This document shows positions 35,724 to 50,575 of a stretch of 64,000 nt of DNA, piece after piece. Within the stretch, counting starts at the first letter, position 1. Each line of letters opens with the position of its first letter. Both the position numbers and the translations under genes were made by a program. The notes below the pieces were generated by a model that saw nothing but the letters and a program-made list of their open reading frames with translations, was not told where the DNA came from and ran no database searches. The stretch lies in contig CM041465.1 of NCBI GenBank assembly GCA_023213395.1, forward strand, positions 222,525,741 through 222,589,740. The letters run 5' to 3'. Origin of the DNA: Cycas panzhihuaensis (lineage: Eukaryota > Cycadophyta).

Positions 35724-36254
35724 AGCAAGAATCTGACGAGCCGTTCGTGTCAGAATTATGGCCCAAGCGACCACAAAACTAAGATTGCAAAGGTAAAGCT
35801 AAGGCAATTAACCTAATGACAATCGTGCCAGAAACGAAGAATGTGAAACTGCAGAACAAACAAAAAGAGAAAGTGGATGAAGGATATCCAAACCCCCCAA
35901 CAGAAATGGATCGGTATAAACAAGCGAAACAAGTGTTGGATAGTTTAGCCCGGGAAGAAAATATACTACCAATGGGTAAACCAGAAACAAAAAATGTTTA
36001 TGTGCGGAAAAACAAACAAAAAGAGCCAGAGAAACTACTAGAAGAATCAACAGAAACCCCAAATGGTGCAAATGGAAGAGTTGTTTAAAGGATTACCAGC
36101 AGAAGATATTCCCAGAATGTTGCTATCAATGGAGAATTTGGCGAACCAGTTACAGTTGACTATCCCCCTGTCCCAAGTTATTGATTGGATCAAAGGAGGA
36201 GTGCTATAGAAAGGAGTTACCAAAAGTTGGAAGCAAATCATACCATCATTCGAC

Positions 36255-36575
36255 ATGGATCCGATGGTAACCATGTCAGTTTTGGACGAAAAGTTTTCGA
36301 GAGTGATCGTTGATGGGGGAGCAGCTGTGAATGTACTGCCCACTTCGACATGGCGGAAGTTAGGGAGTCCAAAGTTGGAAGCGGTAACCTATTCGTTAAA
36401 ACTAGCCAATGAATTGTTGGTGCGACCTGTGGGAAAACTGGCGAACGTCAAGGTGGATGTGGCAGGAATTGTCGTAAAGATCGATTTTACGATTGTGGAA
36501 ACGGAGAAAGGTGCAACTCCTATCCGCTTTATTGGGAGACCATGGCTATACAAAACCCAATGTCTCCAAAGTTGA
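36255..36575 (+). pseudogene. Protease of element 5
   Basis: Retropepsin-like: FSRVIVDGGAAVNVLPTSTW holds an Asp-Gly-Gly active site (D-S/T-G is usual; D-G-G is common in plant gypsy proteases), and IRFIGRPWL matches the conserved block near the domain end. The open frame is 106 codons. The sequence after it (36576-37124) has acidic open stretches (FTIFDDENEMRFVDYWL) that I cannot place; RT should be here and is not. Confidence 0.7.
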
Positions 36576-37124
36576 AGACGTAACCTTCACCTTGTCGATG
36601 AAGGAATAAAGTAGTATTACCAATGTTGGGGAAGAACTCCATTGAGGTGATACCAGACAATGGATCAAGTACAACCGTTGTAAGGGAAGTAACAACTTCT
36701 TCATCTGACAAAGAAAACCTCTATCATCTGCGGAAAAGCCTACAACATCGACCCATTACCGTAAAGAAGAACCGACCTATTTTGGAGAAATTTACAATTT
36801 TCGATGATGAAAACGAGATGAGATTTGTGGATTATTGGCTACGGGACGATTATGAAGTCAACCCCTCATCCTATAGATGTAACCTACTTTCTAATGTGAC
36901 CGAAATAGTTACCACCCGTAAGATAGAAATCATGGAGAATACGTTGGAGATTATGTGAAGACCTTTTATGGAGAACCACTATGTGGAATTTCCCATTTGA
37001 GACATTGTAGAGAACATTGGTTAGGAAAAGACCAATTAAGGGATCATAAGAAGAAATCGACAAAGCATACCACACCAAGGAAAAATTTGAAAAGGACAAG
37101 GCACACGGCCACGACAAGACATCG

Positions 37125-37322
37125 CATTTCAAGAAGGGTGATCGAGTATGGCGATTCGACAACAAATCCCAAACAACCCAAGGAGAATTGAAGATGCATT
37201 GGAAAGGCCCATATATGATTGAGAAAGTGTACCAGAATGGCACTATCGAGTTGAAGAAACTATCAGGCCAGCTACTACCTGAAATGGTCAAGGGTAGTAA
37301 ACTTAAACCCTATATCAACTAG
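37125..37322 (+). pseudogene. Integrase C-terminal remnant of element 5
   Basis: One open frame: KKGDRVWRFDNKSQ, then GELKMHWKGPYMIEKVYQNG and a stop after KLKPYIN. The H-W-x-GPY module followed by NGTIELK is characteristic of Ty3/gypsy integrase tails. The catalytic core is absent. Confidence 0.75.
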
Positions 37323-37719
37323 GGTGGAGCAACTTACCAGCTGAATCAGTTGGTTATACCATAGCGTGTTGCATGAAGTTGAGGCAAAATCAAATTTCCT
37401 TGATACCGGAACGTGATTCAGTTCGGTATGTAACATAAAATACAAAAAAAAAAAATTAAAAAACAGAAAAACAACCGTAACTCATATCATAAGCAATATG
37501 GTGAAGCATGGAGGAAAGATATACCATCATACGGAAAATCAAGGGAGAGTCAAACAAAACAAAGCACCAATAGATGAGGATTTATTAACCAAGAATGGCG
37601 ACCAAAGCGTGACGAGGCGGCGAGGGCGACCTTAGAACAGAGAGGGGGAGGAATACCCCAAATTTTGAATTTTTTGTTGAGCAAGGATGCTCAACCCAAT
37701 CATGTTGACCCGGGATAGA
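37323..37719 (+). other. 3' untranslated stretch of element 5
   Basis: No product. A purine tract (AACAGAGAGGGGGAGGAA, 37636-37653) lies about 67 bases from the LTR. Closer to it is only GGGATAGA, so the PPT is uncertain. Confidence 0.4.
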
Positions 37720-38564
37720 TGTTGGGACATATTTTGACACATAGGCCTTGAGGAAGACGGAATACAGGTTGTATTGACCAAAGGAATGCAAGTACGAACT
37801 GTACGGAGGTACGCACGAGGCGAAACGTTGAAGAAATCGGCGTGCAGGTGCGTATGACGGTGCGTACCTAGAGCAGTGCGTATCACGGTACGCACGGGAG
37901 CGAGCAGAACCAAGCGAAGCAGTGCATGACAAGACGATGGGCACAGGAAGGCTGGAAGCAGACGTGCGACGGACCTAAAGAGACATTAGTTAAGTGTATA
38001 ACTAATGATTAAAGTGAAAGGGTACCTTGGTAACAAAAAGGTATGGTTATGACTTTGGGTCATGACCTTTCATCCAAAAGGCATCAAAGGGACATATTTA
38101 ATGGTGCTTTGAGGACCATTCCGATGTGAGAGCCGAGTGAGTCAATCATATTGTATACTCTCGAGGGTGAGAGCCGGATATCGCAGTGCAAAGGTGTAGG
38201 AGGCGACGCATGACGATTGGAGCATGGATATGTGATAAGTACCATCTGCAGATGCATATGTCTGAGAAGGGTATCTTTCTTTGGAATGCTCGAGAATGCA
38301 TTCCGGCCCTTGTGTAATTGAACTATTGAATTAATAAAAGAAAGAGTTACGTGGAAATTGGTGTATTCTTGGTGTGTGATGATGATTCTTTGAAGTATGT
38401 ATTGATTCCTATCTTCGTGTACCATTCGTGGATTTTATATGGAATGTATGTGGAATGTATATGAATAACCATGTTGTGAGGTCCTAAAACTAGACTATAG
38501 CTGTGTAACCTTGACAAGTGAGCGGGGTGCCTTGTAAGTGTAATAAGACCCCTACAAGTCAACA
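37720..38564 (+). repeat. 3' LTR of element 5
   Basis: 845 bases, TGTTGGGACATATTTTG to AAGTCAACA, collinear with 33140-33967. The last 50 or so bases differ more from the 5' copy than the centre does. Confidence 0.85.
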
Positions 38565-38569
38565 TACAT
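38565..38569. repeat. Target-site duplication, right of element 5 (TACAT)
   Basis: Perfect copy of 33135-33139. Confidence 0.8.
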
Positions 38570-40940
<2,371 letters not shown>

Positions 40941-41299
40941 CTTGCACCCTCTATGTGATGGATTTGTCCCCACATATAATACATTATTTGGGTCTAATTA
41001 TGTGCATTGTTCAAGACCTTCAAATGCAATTATTTAGGTACATCTAGCCTCAATTAAGATCAAGGAACTCAAATAAAAAAGCTTAGAAAAGTGTAGTTAA
41101 AGCAAGAAAAATTGTCCATGGCCCCAAACTCCTAAAAGAAGTGCTAATCAAAACTTAGCTTACATTCCTAGATCTTAATCCTACTTATTGATTCTTGCAC
41201 CATCCTTATATTTATTAGACCATTTGTAAGTAACCATTACATTTCCTCATAGAATTAATCTTCCATGTTGATGAGAGAAGCCATGGATAGCATGGACTT
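40941..41299. other. Spacer, nothing recognised
   Basis: Moderately AT-rich, no supported gene. It may include the end of the copia LTR to its right. Confidence 0.4.
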
Positions 41300-41821
41300 T
41301 CCACTACTACCTAAATGATTAGGGACCAAAATTTCCATATCTTAACAAGTGCTATAATTTATATCCCAATAGAAACTAATAATGTAGTTAAATATACTAT
41401 AGTTATTGAGGCCTTGACTATTGTACTACAAATTCACTCTAGTCATATTATACTATTTTCTAACTCATATTAAGAGGTCCCTTTAACAAATCCCTCCTTA
41501 TTAGGAAACACTAAATAGACAAATAAGTTGCCAAGATTATTTATGTATATAAAAGACTTGAATAGAACAAGCATATAGAATAAACAAATTTAATGTAGGA
41601 ACCCTTTTAGGAAAAACCCACCATAGAAATATATTATTATATTTTTATAAATTTACATGTATAATACAATGGACTTTGATCAATATTTATATATCGTAAG
41701 TATCTCAAATAATAATATTTGAATTACATATGTCAGCTCACATATATCATAATTTTATATCAATATATTTGCATAATATATTCACCACTTTTACATTAGT
41801 TGATAAGTGGTTATAATACCA
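41300..41821 (-). repeat. Probable copia LTR (minus strand)
   Basis: On minus it begins TGGTATTATAACCACTT after a purine tract (AAGAGGGGATTTTAGGG, 41822-41842) and contains GGTGGGTTTTTCCTAAAAGG, very like the conserved U5-side segment of plant copia LTRs. The left edge is not defined. No second LTR copy was found. Confidence 0.45.
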
Positions 41822-41899
41822 CCCTAAAATCCCCTCTTAATGTAAATGTAGGGTCTTCAAGTCTTCTTAGGGATTGATCTTTTATCCTTATTAATAGAT

Positions 41900-42250
41900 C
41901 CCCCCTCAAAGATAACCTCACTAATATCCTAATTTGCACAAACATTGATGAAATGATCTTCAGCAAGAGCTTGGTGAATATGTCTATAAGTTGATCTTCA
42001 CTTGGATAAAATCTACCTGCATCTCCCTTGAATTGATTTGCTCCCGGATGTAATGGTGCTATGCCTCGTATATGTGTGATTCTTTAGAAATGTCTATAAT
42101 AGTCCCTACACAACCATACAACTCTCGCTTGCACTAACACTTAGGCCATGGAACTCAACTTACTTCCTTTACTAAATCAAGAGGTTGACCCACTTAAGCC
42201 ATGTAGATCTCCTCTTCAAGTCTCTGTTAAGGAATACTGACATCTCATTC
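41900..42250 (-). pseudogene. Ty1/copia pol fragment (RT and RNase H traces)
   Basis: Read on minus: QRLEEEIYMA-x-VGQPLDLVKE (about 42240-42175) matches the RT segment that follows the first catalytic Asp in copia elements. GTIIDISKESHIYEA-x-HHYI and REMQVDFI (about 42105-42020), then EDQLIDIFTKLLL (about 42005-41960) match the end of copia RNase H. Most of RT between these blocks is deleted, and frames shift between them. Position and strand fit the LTR just left of it. Confidence 0.6.
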
Positions 42251-45167
42251 TTTCAATGTGACTTCCAATTATCTATAGCTACAAAATTAAGGATCAATCA
42301 AACCATAAATAACATAGAGACTGATGCAATTATCTCCTTATAATTGATTCTTTTTTTTTAGTTGAAATCCTAGGCATTAAGTCTTTCTAACTTACAACTG
42401 ACCAAGTTCTTTGAGAGAGGTAAGGGATTCAAATCCCACATATCACTCATCGTTTATTGTAGCTTTCCATTATAAATCTCCTTTCACTGGAATCATTGAT
42501 ATCTATCATAAGTTTAACTAGCATGTTGATCCTTGTTCTTTAATCATCTGCTAGGTCCTCAACCATTACATTAGTGTCCTCAATAGTCCTCTTAGACCAC
42601 AATGGAATACAAGGTTATAATCTATGCATCTTCATATAATAACTCCTTATCATCACACCCACTAGGTCTTACTTCTATCTCAAACATAATATTAGGTATA
42701 CAAACTTATATACCTACTAAACTATGACTCATAAGAGGAAGAAATGAAGGATAAAATCTATTTTTAGATGATACTTTAGCACGACACATCATTAACTCTT
42801 TAAATTGATATCTAGATTAATTACAATGTTTTTTCCCTATAGATCATACTATTTATAAGCTTTGTTTCAAACCTCATATAAATATACTCTAAACTCATAT
42901 GATCTCATTATTGTAATCTTCATATAATATGTGTGCACTCTAATGCACCTTCATATCTAATGGAAGATTTTTTGCTAGTCCAATATAATTTAGGGGTTAT
43001 ACCACGAACAACCCTAGAAAGGTCCCTATTAAAAGTTATCACAATAGCTTCTATAAAAACCATAGGAGACAAAACCTTTCAATGCACCAAACACCTCTAC
43101 ATCACCATCATGGTACCACTCTTTATCTACAATATAATCTTACTAGGGTACATAGGACAATCAACTCCCATTTTATACCATGATCAAGGTAAAACTAATT
43201 TTAAGGCCTTCATGCTATACAACTTTCTATTCACACTTTAATTTCATTATAACCACATGATTAGATCTACATCATACTTGTTTAGATATGTATAAATATT
43301 GAACCATCATTTGTCAAGCTAAAAAACCCCATGCTACCATCCATTCAGCTATCTAAGTATAATAACCTACCACAAAATGATAACCACTTATACAAATAGG
43401 TCTAATAAATAACAATTCTAAACCACATTCACCTCGCACATCTGATATAAAAATACTAATTTATATTAAATAAAACACCACTATATAATAAAATAAACCA
43501 CACCTTTTAATAATATGCAATGATCAATACCATAACATATTTTGTTTTTCCTTGTAGCTTAGTATCTCCCATAAAACATGCCTATTCTTTCCTTTTTATC
43601 AATCAATGAACATATACTAATATTGATAACTTGCCCTTTAATCATGCCCCTTCTATCAATCAGTAAAAACCACTGCCTTAATAATAATTGCCTATTAAAC
43701 ATGCCCAACAAACTCTTTCATGTAATCACATATAAGAAGTATATACCATCACCTTGTATTGCCAAGAAGTCACTAATAGAGTGTGTAAAGACACTCACTT
43801 CACCACAGCACCACATATTACCAAAGAAATACTAAGACAGATCTCACATTGCCAATATCAAATCCCTAAAAAACACATCATGTGCCTCACAATACAAAAA
43901 TATATGCCCACTTGCATCAAACACCTTATTGCACCTAATAATATCAAAAAGGCAGAATATATTAAAGGTTGTTTAAAGAAAAAGGCTACTTAATATACTA
44001 ACTCAACCTTAATATTCCAAAGGCGATACAAAGGCAACTTAATCACCTGATGATATAAACTATTATTATGCAAAAGGTAAATAATAAATTGCATGTGACT
44101 TTAATCCTTAATGAGTGATTTAAATGATGTGATTAAATATCTAGAAAAGATGTCTTACAACTAATGTATAATACCTAAATCATATGACTTGGTAAATGGC
44201 AATGAAATATTCATTCAAGATAATAGACAACTTTGTGCCATATATCATATATGTTGTGCGATATTATCAAATAAAAAATGATAATTGATTAAATAAACCA
44301 AACATTGATTTCACATAAGTAAAATCAAATCAAGAAAATGAATTATTCTGTATGGGAAATTAATATTAATATGGGTAATCAATATATCATTTAATATTCA
44401 CAAAATTATTATGGTGACTGAATACATCAAAATATCAATGCCAATTGAAAAACAATGATGTAATTTCATATATAATCAAGCAATAAAGTAACTATGCAGG
44501 TGGCTTCATAACTTAGTAATTATGATCACGTAATATTAAATATTATATGATAGGCGATTTAAGTAGCAGCTGATCAAATATATCATAAGTGAAATATAAA
44601 TGTGTGAGTGATCTACGTGATTCACCCTTAAGGTTGTATAGCCTATATATGTTATTGTCTATAGTTATTTATATTCTCCACGACAATGTCGTTCAACCAA
44701 TGATCAATATACATAACATGCAATTACATTATGAATGTGTCCAACTGACTGATGACTCACCTCTATGGCTAAAATGCTTAGCTTATATTCTATGCTACTT
44801 CATTTATAGCAACTATGGTGTCTCTCTCTAATCATCTATAATCTTTGCTCTAAAATACAATTATCATGGCTCAACGGACTAGCTATGGGCTCACACATGC
44901 TCACTATGAGTGGTTATACTTTACATGCATCTGCAAACTTAGTGGCACCTTCAAATAATAGATCTTGCACCTTCCATAGGTTCAAAATGGATATAAATAG
45001 TTGGAAAGTGAGTAACTAAGGGCTACATATTCAAAATAGAGGGTACTAGTACCTACAGAAATTAAAATAACCTCTTATACTTGTTCACCCACCTCTAAAG
45101 ACCACCGTAACCCTGTAAAATAGAAAACAAAAGACATCAAGATCTACATATGATTAGTACACCTTTG
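42251..45167. other. AT-rich spacer, nothing recognised
   Basis: About 2.9 kb. Open frames of 80-100 codons (for example 42933-43241 plus) have no motif I know and skewed AT-rich codons. It may include older parts of the copia element. Confidence 0.4.
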
Positions 45168-48100
45168 TGGATCCTCTTTCAGTTATCAGATAATCTAATC
45201 CTCAAAGGGTAAGCTAGCATTACTTAGCAACTAGAATCGTACCTCTAGGGGTCAGCAGATTTGAAGAGGTCGAGCTAATGCAATAAACAACTTCGTGGCT
45301 AAAGGACCTACAAGGGTAATGGAAATTATCACCTACAAAGGATGTCTGTGTGTCAGAAAGCAGGTTCAAGGACCTGCAAATGGTGCAAAAACTCCCTTCT
45401 AGGTTGAGAACCTCCTTGATCTAGGATGGGCAAAAGAGGGACTTCCTCAATTTGCTAAGTAGCCTCGAAAAAGAACCTCCTATCTTGGATGGCCAAGGAA
45501 GGAGGATAAAGGTGGGATGCACTCCTTCTCGCGAAGAGGGAATAGGTGGGAATAAGCCCTAACCAAAAGAAGGGGAGACTCACATGCAAGCCGCATATGA
45601 CTAGCAATGCAGACAGTGAGGAAGAAGTTAGGCTAAAGGACCAACCTTTAGTTTGAAGGCAAGGTGAGACCTAACCAAAAGGGGAGGAAAACCTTGGGGG
45701 GAGTGCCCCTAGGGTGCCGACACCTAAAATAGGAGGCTAGATGCAAGGAATAAGGTAGTGTGCTTTTGTTTCCTTGTTTTGGTTATATAGCGAATAGATG
45801 TAGAGATGCAGGTTATTGTTGTTATTTATGTTTTGCATCTTAGCAAAAAGAAAGTAAATAAAATAATAACTCTCTCTCTCTCTCTCTTTCTCTCTTTTCC
45901 TAAGTATGAACCTCCCTCTTTTTATCTTTCATAAGTATAGAAAAGAAAATGGCAAGTAGGCAACAAAGGAAAAGAGTGTGAGTGCTAATATAATTTGACC
46001 CAATAGCATGCAAAGGAAGGTAGAGTACAAGTAGAAGGACATACAACCTATCTCACCCAAACCCTAGTAAAAGTGAGAGTTTGAGTGAGAGGGAAAGAAA
46101 GTAAAGGTGTAACCAACGGGAAGCAATGCCTACTTGTGCAAAGTAACTATCTTTCCTTTATGCAGCTAAACATGATAAACAACAAATAATGCAACATAAA
46201 CCAGACTTTTCCTTTAACTTTTATTTTGCTTCTTGGGAGTAAAGAGGGGGGAAAGAAGGTGAAGAGCGAAAGGGGAAGATGGAAGTAGTATACCTAGAAA
46301 CTAGATGATCGATGTAGAGGCCTCCTTGCTTCCTTCATGATCTATGCTTGTTTGTTTAATGTACCTCATTGTGAGTGGTATTGCGAAGAGGGCATTAATG
46401 GGGCTTCCTTACCTTGTGTGATATTCAAATGCAAAGGAACTAAAAGAAAAGGAAAGAAGTGCTTATATTAGAATTCCAAAGCATAACAATAACAATAAGA
46501 AAAGGTAGACGTACCTAAAATGGAGGTTTTTGTTCTCTTCAAAGTAGATGGAACCTACACAACATAAGGTTTGGCCATTCCCAAGAGGCACTAGTTGCAC
46601 GTGGGAGAAAGTGTGTACAAATATATATATTTTTACTTAAAAGAAAGAAGTGAAAGAAGATAATCTCAACAAATACCTTTTGGGCAAACAAATATGTAGT
46701 GTTAGTCTTATTTTACCATGCACATATAACAATCCAATAATGTAGGCAAAATGGGGGTGAAAGAGATAAAGATGGGTAGCCTCAGAATGGTTGACCCTCC
46801 TAATGGAACATCTCCACTTTTCCCAAGCACTCAAGCGACTGACCAATGAGGACCAAAATCATCTAATGGTAGAAAAAGAATAGCAAGTTTTGCATGTGAA
46901 AATAAATGTTACAAAAACGCTACAAAAGTTATAGAAGTTGTAGTGTGCAACTTTTGTAAAATTTGCAAAAGTAAACCTAAGGCTAAGAAACATAAAAAGG
47001 GATGTTGATAACTAGGTTTTATGGGGTTCTTGGTGGTTGGTTGCAGGTGTAGCAAGGGGCTACTAATGCTATGCTCCGTACAATTCCCTATCCCAAAAGT
47101 TCTAGGTGAATAAGGGAGGTATAGAGAAGGAAAAAGAGTGGAGAGTAGGGGGTTGCCCTTGAGGAGAAGGTGTAAGGGTGTAGAACCCTACCTAAAGCTC
47201 TTTTCTCTCTCCACAGGTCACTTTCCTTCCACCTCCTTGGATGGACCCATAGAAAACTTTAAAGAGAAGAGGGACAAACCAATGAAAGGGAGGGTTTATC
47301 TCTCAAGATAGAAGAATGAAGGGAAACTTCACACACAAATAGGAAAGGCAAGCCAAGATAGTACTTATGCTATAAAAGAAACAACATACATAGGCCTGTG
47401 GGTTCCTGGTAAGGTCAGATTTGAGGTATATCTGCCATGCAAGTTAGAGGAAGAGGAGGTTCCCTTTGGAAGACTGGCAGAAGATCCCTGCAATAGTGTG
47501 AAGAAGAGGCATATCCTATAACAAATAGGTGCTTGAGCCTTAGTGAGACACTTGTGATATAGATCTATCTCAAGAGGTGCTATTGCAGACCTATGACTCA
47601 CGCTTCTACCCTAGAAGAGATGATAGCAGGGGTAGGAGGTGGGTACAACAAGTTAGGAGCTTGTTTCAAAACTTTTTCTTAAGAATAGGAGGAAGAAGAG
47701 AGAAAATAAGGGAAACTTTGGGTTTTTTAATCCAAACCTAAACTCAACAGGTGATTAGGGTTTACCCTATGGAGGAAACAGCCCAATGCCATATGTTAAT
47801 TTTATATTTAATGTGAAATTAGCCATGGCCAGACAAAAAAATATTTTTGAATGGTCACATTGTAGTAAACTTTGCAGTACCACATAGTTTGCAGTGGTAT
47901 CATGAAGTTTACAGCGATACGACAAAAAATAAGGCAAAACAAAAAAAGGGAGAGCCTGGGGGCTCCCAAAAAAAGGGGTCCTAGACCCTAAGAAGGTACA
48001 ATGCAATGCCAAGATTCTGAGAAGGTCTTGGGACCTAGGAGGACCATGATATATGATAAAAAGACTCCAAAAAGAGACAAGTGGTGAAATAAAGGTGACA

Positions 48101-48435
48101 CCTAGGCCTAAATAGGATGTTAGGGGTTATGTCATGCCAAGAAATGATGGAGGATGAGCTATGTAGCCCAAAAAGCTTGTAAACATTATGGAGACAAGGT
48201 GGAGGGTCGTAGGATGCCATGGGATATGTATCCCTAGTCATCATAGGCTAAAGTATTAAGATGCAATGTGCATAGGCAAATAATGTATAATGATCACATA
48301 ATTAACCACTCAATATATAATGTGCCTCTATTGACAACCTTATAGTAACTTGAAGTCAATGGGAAAGAGGATAGAAGTGTACCTGAACTTACCTGAGTCA
48401 AATCACCCATGTCCATTCTCAGTAGCCTGGAAACA
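45168..48435 (-). repeat. 3' LTR of element 4
   Basis: About 3.27 kb. The minus-strand start is TGTTTCCAGGCTACTG at 48435. The end near 45168 is set by similarity to the element 2 LTR and could be off by tens of bases. It contains a (CT)n run at about 45869-45898. Most similar to the element 2 LTR (the shared segment GGTTCAAG-GACCTGCAAATGG lies near 45365 and 25650). Confidence 0.75.
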
Positions 48436-48450
48436 CTGCCCCTTAGTAGT
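48436..48450 (-). other. PPT of element 4
   Basis: On minus, ACTACTAAGGGGCAG immediately before the LTR, matching the tract of element 1. Confidence 0.6.
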
Positions 48451-48939
48451 AGAGCCTCGTCGCTCAGAAGCTTGATGTAATGGCGAATGCTGGCAATATG
48501 AAAGTTAGTAACATGCATCAAAGTATAGTAGTGTCATCATCCAAGGGTGGTGGCAAGTTTCATGGTAGGACATATGCATAGGAAGAAGAGAGGGGTGGCA
48601 TAGGGGTTGCCTATGCGTCACCCTAAACTCTAACGAAAGAGATAGAGGATGAGGGGGATGCCTCCATCGAGATAACAGTGATGGGCATGATAAGATAACA
48701 TGATGAAAAAATAAGATAACACAATGGAAAGCATGTGCAAGTGGGGATTGGCATGCATGGGCTTTGTGCCATAGGTGGTACAAAGGACAAGTTGAAGAAA
48801 AAACATAAACCTAGTGGTCACCACAGTTTAACCTCATTAGTGCTAGGCTTTTAGAGGTGCAAACAGATTGCAAGATGAAGGATGGGGGGACCTAGAATCA
48901 GGGTGATCAGGCCACCTAATAGGTTCCTCAAGGAGGATT

Positions 48940-49350
48940 GTTGAGGAGAGGAAGGCATTGCCTAAGGATGCGATGGACGAGGCCATCTACCTCAGCATTT
49001 TGGTCTCAGGGAATGTGCTGAATGTTTACAGAAGAGATGCAATATAGGAGGGATCTGGCAATCGAAGCAAGGGCTCTTAAACATGGATAATGTACCTGAT
49101 AAACCTGGGTAAGATGTGACATGACGATCTAAGAGTCACAAAGAGGGAGGATTGGACCATGGTGGAAATAGAGTACATCAGTAAGGGCCTCAATAACAGT
49201 TATGTATTTAGCCTCGTTATTAGTGGCCTCAGGAAGAAAGATTCTAAAACATATATAGTCATATCCAGAGGGGTCACAAAGGATCCACATGATAGCAGAA
49301 GGACCTGGATTATCACAACTTCCCCTATCAGTGAAGATAAGCAAGACCAT
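48940..49350 (-). pseudogene. Second RNase H (aRNH) ORF of element 4, broken
   Basis: ATG at 49350 opens MVLLIFTDRGSCDNPGPSA; ATNNEAKYITVIEAL and LLPLCDS follow. TAA then interrupts it, with the C-terminal block HIP-x-DQNAEVD-x-LVHRIL further on in the same frame. Like its relatives it has its own start codon. The ATG is 564 bases from the antisense TATA box, the same distance as in element 2. Confidence 0.75.
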
Positions 49351-49913
49351 GGCAAAGAAATAAGGATATCCATCAAATAACGGAAAGAAAAATGATGGCA
49401 AGGTTAGTTATTAGAAAGAAGGGAGAAGAGATAGTAGTGAGGCTACGATCACTCAAAAGGCTATGAATATGGGCCATGAAGGATGGGAGAGTCATAAACA
49501 GATGCTACCTAGAGGTGAGGGGACTGACCTGACAAAAAGATGAGGGAATGATGGCGAACAAGCTCCTTTGGGGCTCTAAAGGTCACTAAAAAGACTAAGG
49601 TGGGGTCTAGAATAGGGGAGGCACTCCCTTTGGAAATTCCAAAGGCACAAATAGGCAACAAAAACAGATCCAGAATGATGAAACGAGCTAAAGGAGCATA
49701 AACATGGGTACGTTTTGGAGTGGCATAAAAATAAGATGAAAAGGATCTGCAAGAGACTAGAGGGGTCATCATAAATGTGCTAAGGCTCGAAATAGAACCC
49801 ATGGAGGTGAAATAGGGGATGGACCCAGAAGACAAAGGTGATGAGGCAGGGAACTGGTCACAAGGATAGTCTCAGAAGAAGAAAAGGAGAAAGTGCCCTT
49901 CGAGGCCTCCACA

Positions 49914-49921
49914 TATATAAA
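49914..49921 (+). promoter_or_regulatory. TATA box of the antisense gene, element 4
   Basis: TATATAAA in CACATATATAAAGGAAGG, 140 bases before ATG 50054. The downstream ATTCATTTTTATGGGC is also shared with the other copies. Confidence 0.55.
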
Positions 49922-50077
49922 GGAAGGAGGGTGAAAACGAGATTCATTTTTATGGGCTAGTGATTGATCTGGAGCCCTTCCTCTATGTAGCAGAGCTCTA
50001 CCTGACTTTGGGAGTATACAATGAGAGATCTAACCTTGGATTGAGATGATAAGATGGCAGTGGCAAGGCTAGACCCA

Positions 50078-50575
50078 GTGAGTGGATCGTCCCCTACCCA
50101 CCTCATTTCATCATTTACTTTTGGTGACTTTTTGTATTTTTGTAACTAGTTTTTTGCCCCTTAAGGGTGATCTGGGACTCTGTAGAGCCTGAATGAGGTC
50201 TAGAGAGGGGGGTACCAGGGTATTAGGTAGCCTTAGTCCTAGTGGACCAGGCCTTGGCCCACTCAAGAAAAAAATTAAGGTTTTTGGAGCATCCATCCCC
50301 CTTTTTACAAGGGAAAACAATGGCCCCATGACAAAGATCGCAATGCCACATAGTTTATCGTAGGGCCATTGAGGGGATACAAAAATCCCAATGGGGCCCA
50401 TGCCAAACTCCATGGTACCATAGAGTTTGATGCAGGGTAGAGAGGAATGAGTGGAAAAAAGAAGAAAAGAGGCCCAAGAGGATGGCTAACTCAACCTAGT
50501 GGGGCAAGAGACATCCCAAGGATAGCCAAGCATGGTATAAGGAGTGTTTAGATTGATTCTTGGGTGGTTTTACAG
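50078..50575 (+). other. Predicted intron 1 of the antisense gene, element 4 (498 nt)
   Basis: GTGAGT donor, GGTTTTACAG acceptor, phase 0 (DP-AIIVVDN). The same position as in elements 1 and 2. Confidence 0.6.

Larger units (their letters stand above)
33140..38564 (+). mobile_element. Element 5: internally deleted Ty3/gypsy element in the TA array
   Basis: 5425 bases with direct LTRs, a gag region with two zinc knuckles, protease, and only the C-terminal end of integrase. RT, RNase H and the integrase core are missing. Integrase at the 3' end and a GPY module indicate Ty3/gypsy. It is unrelated in sequence to elements 1-4. It is nonautonomous; mobilisation would have needed proteins in trans. 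Confidence 0.85.

Noticed and set aside
42933-43241. 102-codon ORF in the AT-rich spacer
   Set aside because: No motif, no homologue in the window, composition like its non-coding surroundings.
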